Source of the DNA: Benincasa hispida
Lineage: Eukaryota; Streptophyta; Magnoliopsida; Cucurbitales; Cucurbitaceae
Assembly: GCF_009727055.1 (NCBI RefSeq)
Contig: NC_052359.1
Location: forward strand, 25,786,365-25,850,364
Direction: 5' to 3'
DNA length: 64,000 bases
This document shows, piece by piece, positions 45,241 through 56,499 of this stretch. Position 1 is the first letter of the stretch; the number at the start of each line of letters is the position of its first letter. The notes under the pieces are model-generated. The model did not search any database. It saw only the letters and a program-made list of their open reading frames with translations, and had not been told where the DNA came from. The translations under genes and the position numbers were made by a program.

Positions 45241-46896
45241 TGATGCGTTATTTTATTGAATGGAAATATGGATGATATGCATTGTGCACTCAAGTTTCCC
45301 CAGCTGAATTCAAGTGTAAATTCCTCTGAGTTTCCTGGTAAGTCCAAGGTCAAACACAGGGACTTGTGAAAATAGTTGCATTGGTAATGTTTCTGAAAAC
45401 TTTTTGGTAACCAAGTAAATAAATAAAGTGTTGGGTGTGTTGTTGCATTGATGAAAAAGAAGTAAATAAAGGCGGTGGATTTGAGAAAGATAGTTGCGTT
45501 AATAGATGCAATGAGTATGCGATGAACGGATTGAGAAGATCTTTAGCTGGCGTTACTCGGGAATGCGTCAAACTATGCGATCATTTTACAACCATGCACA
45601 GCAAGTCATTTCCTAATGTAAATGTGATGCTCCTAAGTCTAGGACGCATGTGTTGAATGCAAAATGTCAATAAAGCTTATCCCTAAGTCTCCACTCTTGT
45701 CCTATGTGTTGATGCAAAATGCATGAAAGCAAGGTGACCGCATACAATCATATCTTATCGCTAAGATGCATGCGATGCATTAATAATAAATAGTACTCAT
45801 TCCTAAGCGCCTATCTCTCGTTTATGCATTCTAATCTGGTTCTTCCAAACCTAGATTCTGACCTGACCTTCCCAAATCTAGATCCTGTCCTTAGACTACC
45901 CTCCCGAGTATCTCTAATAAATGAATGCAGCATACATAAATAAGATAATCGCAAAGAATGAAGATTCCCTCGTTATCCTAGCTAACTGATTCTCAACCCA
46001 TTCAACTAATTTAGCTACTCATGCATGAATAATAGAGATTGAATAGATATAGAGAAGTAAATTCCATTCTTATAAATAAATTGAATACAAAATGAAAGTG
46101 GAAATTAAAGGTAGAGAGCCTGGTAGCAATTCTTTGCTGACCGAGGCTTCTTACACTAAATCTCTATTCTGAACTAAAGATGTTCCCGCTTCCACAGGTG
46201 TCGGCCCTCTCTCTGTCTTCGAGCTTCCGGTGCTTTCCCAAGCTTATCGGAACAATCTACCAGCACACTTTCTTCCTCGCGTCCGCCTTAAAATGAAAGA
46301 AAACTATGGACAGAGGCGTGAACTTGTAAAGTGATGAATTAATCGACTGCTTAACCCCTTCTCTGAAGAATGCACTTGGTATTTATAGAGCTTCCATGAT
46401 GAAAGGAGGTTTCTCTCTCCCGATTGTACAAATGGGACAACTTTAATTCCTGATTGACGCGTCAAATAATTATCACCGATAAAGCTGAATGTACTTCGTG
46501 ACCATTATCGGCTGTCAATTTAATTTGGATCCGACTATCATCAGCTTTCTGTCCCATCACTCTTAATTATCCGTTCACCCGGATGCACCCACCATGTTGT
46601 GCTGACCAAGTTGCGGTGATTCTCCTTGGGCGAATGTTTGCGAGCACGATCAACGCAAAGTCTTGCGGTGAAGTTGCGCTCAACCAGTGAATTCCTATGA
46701 TCACCATCTTTGCATTGCGTTAACGCATATTATGCACAAAAATATAAAGATCATTTATTTGAATGCGTTGGACGCATGCGACCACAATATTATAGATTTT
46801 ATGCTTAACGGACGCAATTTAACATATTTCATCAACACAATCAAACATTGTTTAAAAACTTAGCACTATGATAACGTGCATTTCTGCCCATTATCA
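45241..46896 (-). mobile_element. Athila-like 3' LTR, family C (1.66 kb)
   Basis: On the plus strand it runs TGATGCGTTA to CATTATCA, close to the solo LTR at 37876-39518. It adjoins a polypurine tract, so it is the 3' LTR of the minus element. The terminal hairpin has one mismatch. A minus-strand TATA box is at 46380-46388. The frames at 45350-45656 are LTR sequence. Confidence 0.85.
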
Positions 46897-46932
46897 CACC
46901 CTGAAATTCAAACAATGCTTGTCCTCAAGCAT
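46897..46932 (-). promoter_or_regulatory. LTR-adjacent polypurine tract and AGGA-loop hairpin
   Basis: On the minus strand GAATTTCAGGGTG (46897-46909), a decayed polypurine tract, touches the LTR. Upstream, ATGCTTG and CAAGCAT flank AGGA (46915-46932), a perfect 7-bp stem. Confidence 0.75.
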
Positions 46933-47235
46933 AAGCTAAAGATTCCTTGAGCAAGTTAACCGCAAAGTTCTTTTCCTAGATTTCTCAAGAATACTTCGTT
47001 GAAATTCTATATGCCAGAATTTTCTTTAGTCTTATTCAAGTCTCTTCCTAAAATATTTCTAAGGCTTAGGGATTGCAAGCTTAACTTTCAAAAGGACTTT
47101 ACTAAATTCTGAAACATCGTATGATTTATTTCAAAAAGAAAAATTTCCTCCGGGGTGTCAAATGATTTATCCTTGCACAAAAATTTTCTTATTGCTATTT
47201 TTTTTCTGACCTTGCGCTGATCCGAGTGCCTTACC

Positions 47236-47418
47236 TTCATTTTGGCTTGCCCCCACGGGTATCATGCGGACATACAACTACGAGCAATGCATTCTTTCTC
47301 AGACTAAACTCATATCGATTTGGCATTAGACTTGCAGTCATTGATTTACGCGTTGATCCTGGTGACTTACTTTCGTTTTGGCTTGCCCCCACGTGTGTCA
47401 TGCGGACATCCAACTATG
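47236..47418 (-). repeat. Two-unit 3' cassette of Athila-like elements
   Basis: Units 47236-47282 and 47372-47418 share 'ttttggcttgcccccacg' and 'tcatgcggacat.caacta', 136 bp apart. Same place as in the elements at 27979 and 6283. Confidence 0.75.
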
Positions 47419-47556
47419 GGTAAGTTCCTTTCACAACTTAACTCTTATCAACATGGGTTTCCCATTGCGTTGACAGTGGAGTTGTTATTCTAAAATTTTT
47501 TTTTTTTTATAGCAAGGTCGAAAATAAATTTATAGCAAAGTTGAAAATAAATACCT

Positions 47557-47594
47557 CACCCCCAAATTTAATATGCGGCAATGTCCTCATTGCC
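47557..47594 (-). promoter_or_regulatory. Internal polypurine tract and AGGA-loop hairpin
   Basis: On the minus strand TAAATTTGGGGGTG (47557-47570) follows a perfect 7-bp stem, GGCAATG and CATTGCC around AGGA (47577-47594). Confidence 0.75.
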
Positions 47595-48200
47595 AAAAGA
47601 AATTAAAATAAGTCATGCGATGGTCATAGAATGCGTTATAAAGAGAGTTTGAAAGAAAACTAGCAAACCCCTAACTTCTAGAAATATTTCATAAAGTGAC
47701 TGTCTTAAGATTAAGTTGACTCTGATATATACGAAAGGCATAGAAGCATATTTGTCATCATTGAAATCATACTTGGGAAAGAAACAGAATGCGGTCAACT
47801 ACTAAATTTATGTACTTGTTAAATGATTGTGGTAATCAAGGAGGATGTAGTGATAAAACTTTGAAAAGTGAAATGCAATGTGATAACGCAAAATTTGAAA
47901 TAAGGATAAGGAAGAGTACACCCCCAAATTTTGCGCTGTCACCCGCAGTGTGTATTGATGCATCCATCCTTGCGGCGATCTTTGCTTTTGTGGATTGCGG
48001 TGATGGAGTGAGATCATTTGCTTCTTTTGGTGATATCTCCGCAATCCTGTGCCTTAATCATTGTAAACAGACAAAGAGAGGGTCAAATGATTTTTTAAAC
48101 AAAACAACAAGTTTTTTTTTTTTAGAGAAAGAAAAAATAAGTAAAATACAGGTAACAGTAAAGTGACAAAGAGTTAAATGTTCAAGAGTCGAGTAAGGGA

Positions 48201-49667
48201 TAGTCTGGGTTTTTCAACTTTGCGGAGGCTGTTTCTGGCTTGAAATCTCCTTCGCAATATGCCTAGATCCTTTGTCCATTAACTTTAAATGTTCAACTGC
48301 CATCCTCGATGATTAATTCCACCGCACCATGTGGAAATATTTCTTTGATGATGAAGGGACCGGACCAGCGCGATTTTAATTTTCTCGGGAAGAGCCGCAA
48401 TCTTGAATTAAAAAGTAAGACCTTTTGCCCGACTTGGAGGTTTCTAGCGCATATGTGTTTATCATGCCAATGCTTGGTGCATTCTTTATAAATCTTCGCA
48501 TTCTCATATGCGTTGACCCTCCATTCTTCTAGCTCGATCAGCTGCAGTTTTAGTGCTTTGCTCTGCTTTCTTCAAATCAAAATATAGTTTCTTGACCGCC
48601 CACAATGTTTTATACTCCAGCTCCAAAGGCAAATGACATGTCTTGCCAAATACCAATGCATAGAGGGACATACCTATAGCTGTTTTAAATGTGGTTCGGT
48701 ATGCCCACAACGCATCATCAAACTTCATTGCCCAATCTTTCCGCGAAGGCTTTACTACCTTCTCAAGTATCAATTTAATTTCATGATTGGACACTTCAGC
48801 CTGGCCATTTATTTGTGGATGGTATGAGGTGGCCACTTTGTGAAGGATATTGTACTTGCGCAGCAGCTTCTTGATATTGTGATTAACAAAGTGTAATCCT
48901 TCATCACTTATGATGGCACGGGGAGTGCCAAAACGAGTGAAAACATTTTTCTTGAGGAACTGGGAGACTACCGCCGCATCACTTGCAGCGCATGCTATTC
49001 CTTCTACCCACTTGGATACGTAATCGACAGTCAATAAGATATAATGCTTGCCATATGAAGGAGGGAATGGTCCCATGAAATCAATCCCTTAGACGTCAAA
49101 TAATTCCAGCTCCAAGATAGTGTTCATTGGCATTGCGTTCTTCCATGAAATGTTGTCGGTGCGTTGACACCAATCACGTTTCATTGCATAGTCAGCAGCA
49201 TACTTAAATAATGAAGGCCAAAGGAATCCACTTTGTAAAACTTTGGCTGTAGTACGTTTCCCTCCAAAGTTCATTCCATATGGCGAAACGTGGCACTGTG
49301 ACAATATGCATTGTTGAGCAGCATTTGGTACACATAATCGAATGATTTGATCTGCACCTTTTTTATATAGATTCAGCTCGTCCCAATAATAGTTTTTGCA
49401 TTCATGCTTGAGCTTCTTCTGTTGATGGTAGGTGTAATCTTCAAAAAATTGTTCACAGACCAAATAGTTAACGAGGTCAGCATACCAGGGTAATTCTTCT
49501 ATGTGGAACAGTTGCTCGTCCAGAAACACGATAGTCACTTCAAATTCATTGCAGTCAACCTTGGGATTTTCTAGTCTGGACAAGTGATCCGCAATTTGAT
49601 TCTCTGTCCCCTTCCGATCAATTATCTCGATATCAAATTCTTGAAGGAGGAGAACCAATCTAATCAA
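48201..49667 (-). pseudogene. Integrase (Athila-like), broken
   Basis: Frame 49089-49667 starts in the end of RNase H ([21 protein letters not shown]) and carries a decayed integrase zinc finger ([20 protein letters not shown], with cysteines partly lost). After a stop near 49087, frame 48504-49076 holds the core: VDYVSKWVE, ISDEG and QAEVSNHEIK supply the D, D and E positions. The C-terminal region continues out of frame from about 48530 to 48310 ([31 protein letters not shown]). It ends without a chromodomain, as expected for Athila. The catalytic triad is visible, but the gene is split by at least one stop and one frameshift. Confidence 0.85.
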
Positions 49668-50090
49668 CCTTGGCTTTGCGAGAGAACTAATCTGATCATC
49701 CTCAGCTTTACGTCCTTCTTTGTCATTAAATATTTGATTGTCGAGTGATTAGTGTGAATGAGTACCTTGGTTCCCAATAGATATACCCTGAATTTCTCCA
49801 ATGCAAAAATCACATCCGGGAGTTCTTTCCCAATGGTGGTATATTTTATTTCAGCAAGGTTTAGAGTTTTACTCGCATATGCAATGGGGTGCAATAGTTT
49901 TCTTCTTTTGTGCTAATGCAGCCTCCATCGCATACCCGCTTACGTCGCACATGATTTCAAATGGCATTGTCCAATCCGATGCAAATAATACGGGCGCGGT
50001 AATCAGTGCATCTTTTAATAATCTGAATGTGTTGAGGCAATTGTTTTCAAACTCAAATTTCCTATCCGCCTCTAACAATGCACTCAGTGG
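49664..50090 (-). pseudogene. RNase H (Athila-like), broken
   Basis: Frame 49869-50078 has NTFRLLKDALITAPVLFASD and IMCDVSGYAMEAALAQ, the connection and start of RNase H with the first catalytic Asp (CDVSG). Frame 49664-49894 continues HPIAYASKTLNLAEIKYTT and [11 protein letters not shown]. The two are in different frames, so an indel separates them near 49880. Confidence 0.8.
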
Positions 50091-51061
50091 TCATGCTATC
50101 TTAGAAAAGTCTTTGACGAATCGTCTGTAAAATCCCGTGTGCCCCAAGAAGCTTCGCACAGCCTTCACGCTGGTTGGAGGTGGGAGTTTTTCAATAGCTT
50201 CAATCTTTGCTTTGTCCACCTCCAACCCTTCCCGGGAGATTTTGTGTCCCAACACTATACCCTCTTTTACCATGAAGTGGCATTTTTCCAAATTGAGCAC
50301 CAGGTTCGTCTCCTCACATCTCTTTAGAATTCTCTCTAAGTTGGCTAGGAGGACTTCATAAGTGTTCCCATATACGAAGAAGTCATCCATAAATATTTCC
50401 ATTGAGTCCTCAAGATAATCTGAAAAGATCGCCATCATGCACCTCTAGAACGTGCTCGGCACATTGCAGAGGCCAAACGGCATGCGGCGAAAAGAAAATG
50501 TCCCATATGGGCAGGTGAATATGGTCTTGTCTTGGTCTTCAGGAGCTATAATGATTTGATTGTATCCGGCATACCCATCCAAGAAGCAATAAAAATCATT
50601 CCCTACTAGTCTTTCCAACATTTGATCAATGAATGGCAGAGGGAAGTGATCTTTCTTTGTGGCCACATTCAACTTGCGGTAGTCCATACATATGCGCCAT
50701 CCAGTGATGGTTCTTTGCGGTATTAATTCATAGTTCTTATTTTGGGACTACCGTCATTCCGCCCTTCTTGGGCACATATTGCATAGGGCTAACCCACGTG
50801 CTTTCTTCTATAGGATAGATAATACCCGCATCCAGCCAGTTGATAATCTCCATTTTGACGACCTCCTTCATCACAGGGTCAAGTCTGCGTTGATTTCAAT
50901 TGTATTTTGTGGTCATCCTCAAGACGAATGTGGTACATGCAGTATGTGGGGCTAATTCCTTTTATGTCAGGGAGCGTCCAGCCTATTGCTCGCGCATGTT
51001 TCTTGAGAATGCTCATCAACGCAATCTCTTGTTCTTCGTTGAGCGCAGAGGAAATTATCAC
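50091..51061 (-). pseudogene. Reverse transcriptase (Athila-like), broken
   Basis: Frame 50879-51061 is the pre-RT region (HARAIGWTLPDIKGISPTYC). Frame 50445-50687 gives MDYRKLNVATKKDHFPLPFID and GYNQIIIAPEDQDKTIFTCP up to MPFGLCNVP. After an in-frame TAG at about 50442 the same frame continues with MDDFFVYG (the catalytic DD) and the thumb (VRSFLGHTGFYRRFVKDFS) to 50091. Between 50688 and 50878 the GGMTV region is frameshifted. All RT blocks are present in order, so decay has been by point mutation and small indels. Confidence 0.85.
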
Positions 51062-51076
51062 TGGCAGCTTCTCATT

Positions 51077-51799
51077 CTACCCCAGAAATGCGTACTTCAA
51101 ATGGGTTGGTAGGGTCTTTAGTTCAAGTGTTGATGGTTCCACGAGGGAAGGTTGTGTTGTTTTTCTTTCTTCTTTTGTCTCTTCTTCTTGCATTGCGATC
51201 ATTTCTTCCTCTTTGTTTGTTTTTGCTACGATCGCATTGCAGGCAGCTACGGATGCGTTGGCATCCTCTTCTTTACACTCTTCGTCAGACTTTTCTCCTT
51301 CAATTAAATTTAGGTCATCATTAGAATCTTGCAGGTCTTCTTCATCTGGAAATTTAATGGCACAAATTATATTAAATTTGAGCTTCTGTCCGTTTATACT
51401 CAAAGTGATTTCTCCCTTGCACACATCAATTTTAGCACGACTCGTTGATAGGAAAGGTCGCCCCAAAATGATGGGCACATCTTTGTCGGCCTCATAATCT
51501 AGAATGATGAAGTCAGCTGGCAAAATAAATTTATCAATCATGATCAGTACATCCTTCACCTTACCTTCTGGATAAACCAGAGATCTGTCAGCCAATTGGA
51601 GAGTCACTGATGTGGGCACAAGTTGCCCCACATTTAATTGTCTAAAAATTGACAGTAGCATCAAATTCATGCTGGTCCCCAAGTCACACAAGGCTTGCCC
51701 AATATAGAGTCCTCCTATGGAGCAAGGAATAGTGAAGCTCCCAGGATCGCTCATCTTCGGTGGGATAATAGATTTGGAACTCTGCGTTAATGCCACCAT
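51077..51799 (-). pseudogene. Aspartic protease (Athila-like)
   Basis: A 240-residue unbroken frame. The active site is LCDLGTSMNLMLLSIF (D-x-G as DLGTS), followed by ILDYEADKDVPIILGRPFL, the second conserved block of Athila-type proteases. A glutamate-rich linker (DEECKEEDANAS, NKEEEMIAMQEEETKEE) precedes RT. It is the least damaged frame of the element, although gag upstream and RT downstream are broken. Confidence 0.85.
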
Positions 51800-52623
51800 G
51801 GCACATTTTCCAGTGCCTCTCTTCTTAGTACCATGTCCTTCATAAACTTGGCATAGGCAGGCATTTCCTCAATCGTTTCACTGAAAGAAATGTTAACATT
51901 TAATTGCTTTAACATAGATAAGAAGCGTTGGTACTATATCTCTTCGTTTTTCTTCTTTCTTAGCCTCTGAAGGAAAGGTGGTAATTGGACTTCCACGGTT
52001 CCCATTTCATTTGACTTTGAGGTCGACGCAACCTCAGGTTCCACTGCTTCAATTTCTCTTTCTTCTTCTTGCGTTACCACAATCTCGGGCTTAGTTGCGA
52101 TAGAAGTTGTTCTACTCTGATCCTTCTTTTCTCCTTCCACAATCTTTCCACTGCGCAATGTCACCACCTGTCATTCCTCCTTACCTGATCCCCCTGGGTT
52201 GCGTGGAAGTTCAGTAGAACTTGGCAACACCCTTTGCGGTCTACTTTTCAGCTCACTCGCAATCTGGCCCATTTGTAATTCGAGGTTGCTGATGGACGTA
52301 GCCTGACTTTGAAGCACTATCTCATTTTTCTGTATATATTGCTTCAATAGGCTCTCCAGAGAAGAGGATTGTGGTGGTTGTTGTGAGCTACTTGCTTGAT
52401 TGCTCTGTTGACCGTTGTTGCGTTGAAAGAATCCTGGTGGCCCTTCTTTTTGAACCGCAGATTGAAAATTTTGTTGTTGATTCTACTAGGAAAATATGGG
52501 GTGGTTTCTCCACCCGGGGTTGTAAGTGTTTGAAAAGGGGTTATTCTTTACAAAGTATATAGACTGTGGATTTTGCAGGCAATCTTCCATCGCATGCCCA
52601 TCACCGCAAGTTGCACACCTTGC
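51800..52623 (-). pseudogene. Athila-like gag, C-terminal part
   Basis: Frame 51934-52167 (MVTLRSGKIVE, then LPPFLQRLRKKKNEE) is the gag-protease linker. Further right a zinc knuckle CATCGDGHAMEDC and NNPFSNTYNPGWRNHP (about 52500-52620) mark the end of gag. The frame meets the N gap at 52624. The N-terminal part lies at 62740-63295, beyond the inserted chromovirus. Confidence 0.8.
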
Positions 52624-53042
52624 NNNNNNNNNNNNNNNNNNNNNNNNNNNNNNNNNNNNNNNNNNNNNNNNNNNNNNNNNNNNNNNNNNNNNNNNNNNNN
52701 NNNNNNNNNNNNNNNNNNNNNNNNNNNNNNNNNNNNNNNNNNNNNNNNNNNNNNNNNNNNNNNNNNNNNNNNNNNNNNNNNNNNNNNNNNNNNNNNNNNN
52801 NNNNNNNNNNNNNNNNNNNNNNNNNNNNNNNNNNNNNNNNNNNNNNNNNNNNNNNNNNNNNNNNNNNNNNNNNNNNNNNNNNNNNNNNNNNNNNNNNNNN
52901 NNNNNNNNNNNNNNNNNNNNNNNNNNNNNNNNNNNNNNNNNNNNNNNNNNNNNNNNNNNNNNNNNNNNNNNNNNNNNNNNNNNNNNNNNNNNNNNNNNNN
53001 NNNNNNNNNNNNNNNNNNNNNNNNNNNNNNNNNNNNNNNNNN
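52624..53042. other. Assembly gap, 419 N
   Basis: Hides the 5' edge of the chromovirus 5' LTR, its target duplication and the neighbouring gag sequence. By comparison with the 3' LTR, the missing part includes the GA-rich repeat equivalent to 60480-60694, a likely cause of the gap. Open frames running through the N block are meaningless. Confidence 0.98.
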
Positions 53043-53527
53043 GATCATTGCACCCGAGCCAAGATTTTGAAGTGAGAAATAGTTGGGAGACGAGAGAGAT
53101 TGCGCACGAGAGAGCAAGAAGTGAGAGAGAGCGAGATTCGGGTGGAGAGAGCGAGAGCAGCCTGTGCATGCAGCAACGCCTCGTCCGGTGATGCATTCGA
53201 GTGCCTTGCCCACACTAATGTCGAAGGGCCTCACCTATGCATCAATTGGTCGGGAAAGCATCTATACGTTGAGTTTAGGCTTCATTGTTGTGGATTATGT
53301 GTTTAAATCCCTAAGTTGGACGCATAAGGGTGAGATCACGAGGGTAACGTCAGCCAAACCATGTGTCAACTTGGGAGAAATTCTTAAGGGCTAAGGAATT
53401 GTGGTGGACGCATATGGAGAAATCACCTTGGGCCAAGATGATGCAAGCTTGCATTGATGAGGGGAGAAGTAAACACTTGGCCATGCAGCCAAGTAGGTGG
53501 TGTCAACACCAGGGGAAGTTTAGACGC

Positions 53528-53538
53528 CTATAAATAGA
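53528..53538 (+). promoter_or_regulatory. LTR TATA box
   Basis: CCTATAAATAG, conserved at 61078-61088 in the 3' LTR and at 8516-8526 (inverted) in the minus element. Confidence 0.65.
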
Positions 53539-54328
53539 GACTTTGGGACTTCATTCTCAAATCACAAAATCAGGAATTACGTAAAAAGAGAGGGAGAGTA
53601 GAGTGAATTGGACAGTGAGGGTTGAAGAGAACGCATCAAATTGAGCCTAAGAGATCTCCCAATCTACTCATGCGTTTGGAGTCATTCCAAAGCCATATGA
53701 AAGCTCTGGAAGTCTAGCTTTCATAGTAGGGCTTCAGGAGGGAAAATCTCAAAGGAACCGGGCTGGAGATTGAAACGAAGGAAGAAGGGTCAAACTGTCG
53801 AATCAGTCTGAGCCAGTCTTGAAGATTCTGTGATTCCGGCCAAACCATGAGGCGTTCAGAGCTTCAATTTTAGGGTAAGATTCCTGAGACATTTTAGAAT
53901 ATGTGTTTAGAAGGAAGAATTTCAAAATAAGGTTCAGAAATATGAGTAATCTAAGCTGTAAGTTGAATCTGGATTCTAGGGGTGAAAAGGAGCCCGAGGA
54001 GCCACTAGAGTGAAAAGCTCCTAAGAAATCAAAGTGAGTGGCTAAAATGTTTTGACTAAAAAAAATTTCTTAAACTGTTTGATTACAACGTGTTATAGAA
54101 AGCACGTTTTCAAGAATATTCTCATGCCTACTATTTTTATGAAATGATTTCCAAGCAAGTTGTGAATTATGTTTGAACGCATGCATATGTGAGAAATTGT
54201 TGAAAACCTATTTATATTTGTTGATTTGATCCAGCATGCATTAACATCTTTAAAGTCATGTTTTATATGTGTTATACTTTACGTGCTTTAAAGAGAAAAG
54301 TCGTTTATGACTAGTTTTACTAAAATGC

Positions 54329-54501
54329 GATACCGAAGGACATTTGAGAAGGTATCCACCCAACTAGATATTGAAGGACATTTGAGAAGGTATCTAATGG
54401 TACGGAAGGATGTTTGAGAAGGTACCAAGCCAACGGAATACTGAAGGACGTTTGAGAAGGTATCCTAGTAGCTTGATACTGAAGGACATTGAGAAGGTAT
54501 C
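54329..54501 (+). repeat. LTR minisatellite, 5 units
   Basis: Units at 54329, 54367, 54399, 54437 and 54475, about 36 bp apart, pattern GATAC-TGAAGGACATTTGAGAAG-GTATC. The third unit has changed both ends together (GGTAC and GTACC). Confidence 0.85.
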
Positions 54502-55208
54502 TGAGCAGAAGTACCTAATGTATGAGGTTACTTAGTGTTGCCACAGGTGAATAGAGTCAGAGATTTAGCAAAAGGGTTCTCTCTGGACTAGTGAATGGTG
54601 TTGGGATTGTTTTACCACAGTAGGGTACGTTGGATTGAGAAATGATTTTACTGTTTTATGATTAAAACAGCCTTATATGTTTTACGCTTGGAAAATGTTT
54701 ATGCTGCAATACAAGTACTGTAAAAGTTTATGTTTCAGTTAAAAACTCATTACTGAAATCATGCATGAGAATTCACTATGTTTTCTCGGTCATTCACTGG
54801 GCGTAAGCTCACCTTGGTTTCAAATGTTTTGTTTTCCCCCCCATAGTTAGCGTCAAATCCTCTGAAGATAGCTCTGCGTCTGCTCTACCACTAAAGAACC
54901 AAAAGACTTGTAACCATTTGCTAGGTGGTTACTGTTAATATTGTACACATGTTACTATTATTCATATAGAGACTAGGGTTTGTGGGTTTTGGAACTTATA
55001 AATCTAGTGTTGTAATGACTCTAAACATATTATGTTTCTAAGTTAATAAATTGTGGGCCTAAAGACGTCCTGTTGCATATGAATTATAATTGGTATCAAA
55101 GTTATTCTGCAAGAATTATTAGGCAGTAAGTGTCAGCCCAAGGGTTGGTAACTATTGCAGTCATGCCTTTCTCTAGGCTAAGAACAGCCTGGGGCAGGGT
55201 GTGATAGC

Positions 55209-55221
55209 TTGGTATCAGAGC
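55209..55221 (+). promoter_or_regulatory. tRNA-Met primer binding site
   Basis: TTGGTATCAGAGC two bases after the LTR end, the initiator tRNA-Met site used by Tekay/Del chromoviruses. Confidence 0.85.
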
Positions 55222-55360
55222 AAAGGTATACGTAAACTTGGGAAAGGTTTGAACTAGCTTAATATTAAAGCATAAGGTTTTGGGTGAAAGAGAGAGTTCA
55301 TGCATTAGATTAAGTCCCATAGATAAGTCCCTAACATGTGTACCTAATAATTAGGCAAAG

Positions 55361-56499
55361 ATGCTGAGGAGAAGTGGCAAGCGGAGCAAGCAGATTGAGG
55401 AGAGGAATGTTGACCCTACCAGCGGAGGTCCTGAATTTAGACGGGACCTAGATCCGAAGGGGAAACGAGTTAGAGACTCAATAGAGCAGGAAGCAACTTC
55501 TGCAAACGAGTCGAGTACACCAAGGGTAGGTGTAGAACCCCAGATGGAAGATCGAGTATTCGATAGAATCACTCAAAGATTGGCGACGAGTATAGGATCA
55601 ATTTAAAATGATCCAAAAAAGAAATTTGGCGTCGAGAGGCTGAAAGCTTTAAGAGCCACAACGTTCGATGGAGCCACAGATACAGTAGATGTTGAGATTT
55701 GGTTGGATTTGATTGAGAAGTGTTTTAAGGTTATAAGGTGCCCTGGGGACCGTAAGGTCGAGTTAGCGGCATTCTTGCTACAAAAAGGGGCTGAGAAATG
55801 GAGGAAAGTGATAGAGGCTAGAAGGGGTAGTTTAGAAACTATGACTTGGTCTGAGTGCAGACAAGTATTCGAAGATAAATACTACCCTAGTTCTTTTAAA
55901 GAAGCGAATAGGGAGGAATTCCTTAGGCTGACTCATGGAGTAATGACGGTTGCTGAGTATGAACAAAGATTTACTAAGTTATTTCAATATGCCTTTCCGA
56001 TCATCGCGGAAGAAAAGGAGAGGTGTAGAAGATGTGAGAATGGCCTAAGAAGAAAAATACGTACACCCGTTACCTCTACATTAAATTGGGTGAATTTCAC
56101 TCAGTTAGTTGAGACCGTTATCCGAGTAGAACAGAGTGTAGCGAGGAAGATGTACTCCAGTCAGGTGAAGGACAGTTTAGAATGCCTAGAGAAATGAGAA
56201 ATAAGAGATTTAGACCCCCGTTCTCTGGACAGTAGGGTATAAGGAGCTTTGGAGGCATGAGCTAACAAAGTTCAAGTCGTAAGAGGTCAAGACCTGTAGC
56301 TGGACCGAGTGATAGATCGGTATCAGGTCACGCTAGCGAATCAGTAACTAGTACGGGGAGGAAACCATTTTGTGTAAACTGTGGTAGGCCTCATATAGGA
56401 GTATGTTATGGCAATAGGAATGTGTGTTTCCAGTGCCGACAAGCTGGGCATTTCAGGAGAGATTGTCTTCAGCTAGGTCATGTAGCACAAAATGAGTGA
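55361..56499 (+). pseudogene. Gag (Tekay)
   Basis: Starts MLRRSGKRSK at 55361. An in-frame TAA at 55604-55606 separates it from the capsid region (55703-56197: WLDLIEKCFKVIRCPGDRKV, then YYPSSFKEANREEFLRLTHG). A shift of frame then leads to two zinc knuckles, CVNCGRPHIGVC and CFQCRQAGHFRRDC (from 56371), and a TGA at 56497. The protein would assemble the particle and bind element RNA. Two stops and a frameshift make it nonfunctional. Confidence 0.85.

Larger units (their letters stand above)
46933..48200 (-). mobile_element. Athila-like 3' noncoding region
   Basis: Lies between the integrase end and the LTR-adjacent polypurine tract. It holds the two-unit cassette (47236-47418), an internal polypurine tract with hairpin (47557-47594) and a third G5 tract (47918-47935). 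A 125-residue antisense frame (47789-48166, plus strand) has no recognisable domain and is probably chance. No env-like frame with signal or membrane segments is visible. Confidence 0.65.
53043..55206 (+). mobile_element. Tekay-type 5' LTR (T1), 5' end in gap
   Basis: Aligns with 60640-62719. Ends GTGATA (55201-55206), a mutated TGACA, two bases before the primer binding site. It has a TATA box (53528-53538), a five-unit minisatellite (54329-54501) and the pyrimidine run before ATAGTTAGCG (about 54826-54853). It differs from the 3' LTR mainly by transitions plus indels, including about 30 bp near 53490 missing from the 3' LTR. Insertion is therefore not recent. Confidence 0.85.

Noticed and set aside
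47789..48166. 125-residue plus-strand frame antisense to the Athila-like 3' region, considered as an env-like or regulatory protein
   Set aside because: No signal peptide, domain or conserved partner in the other copies; it crosses a polypurine-like tract and a T-run. Probably chance.
52486..53234. Open frames of 165-236 residues
   Set aside because: Most of their length is N; only the gag zinc-knuckle end on the minus strand is real.
54329..54501. CRISPR-like regular repeats (about 28-bp unit with short spacers)
   Set aside because: The genome is a plant, spacers are only about 8-11 bp and the array is inside a retrotransposon LTR. It is a minisatellite.
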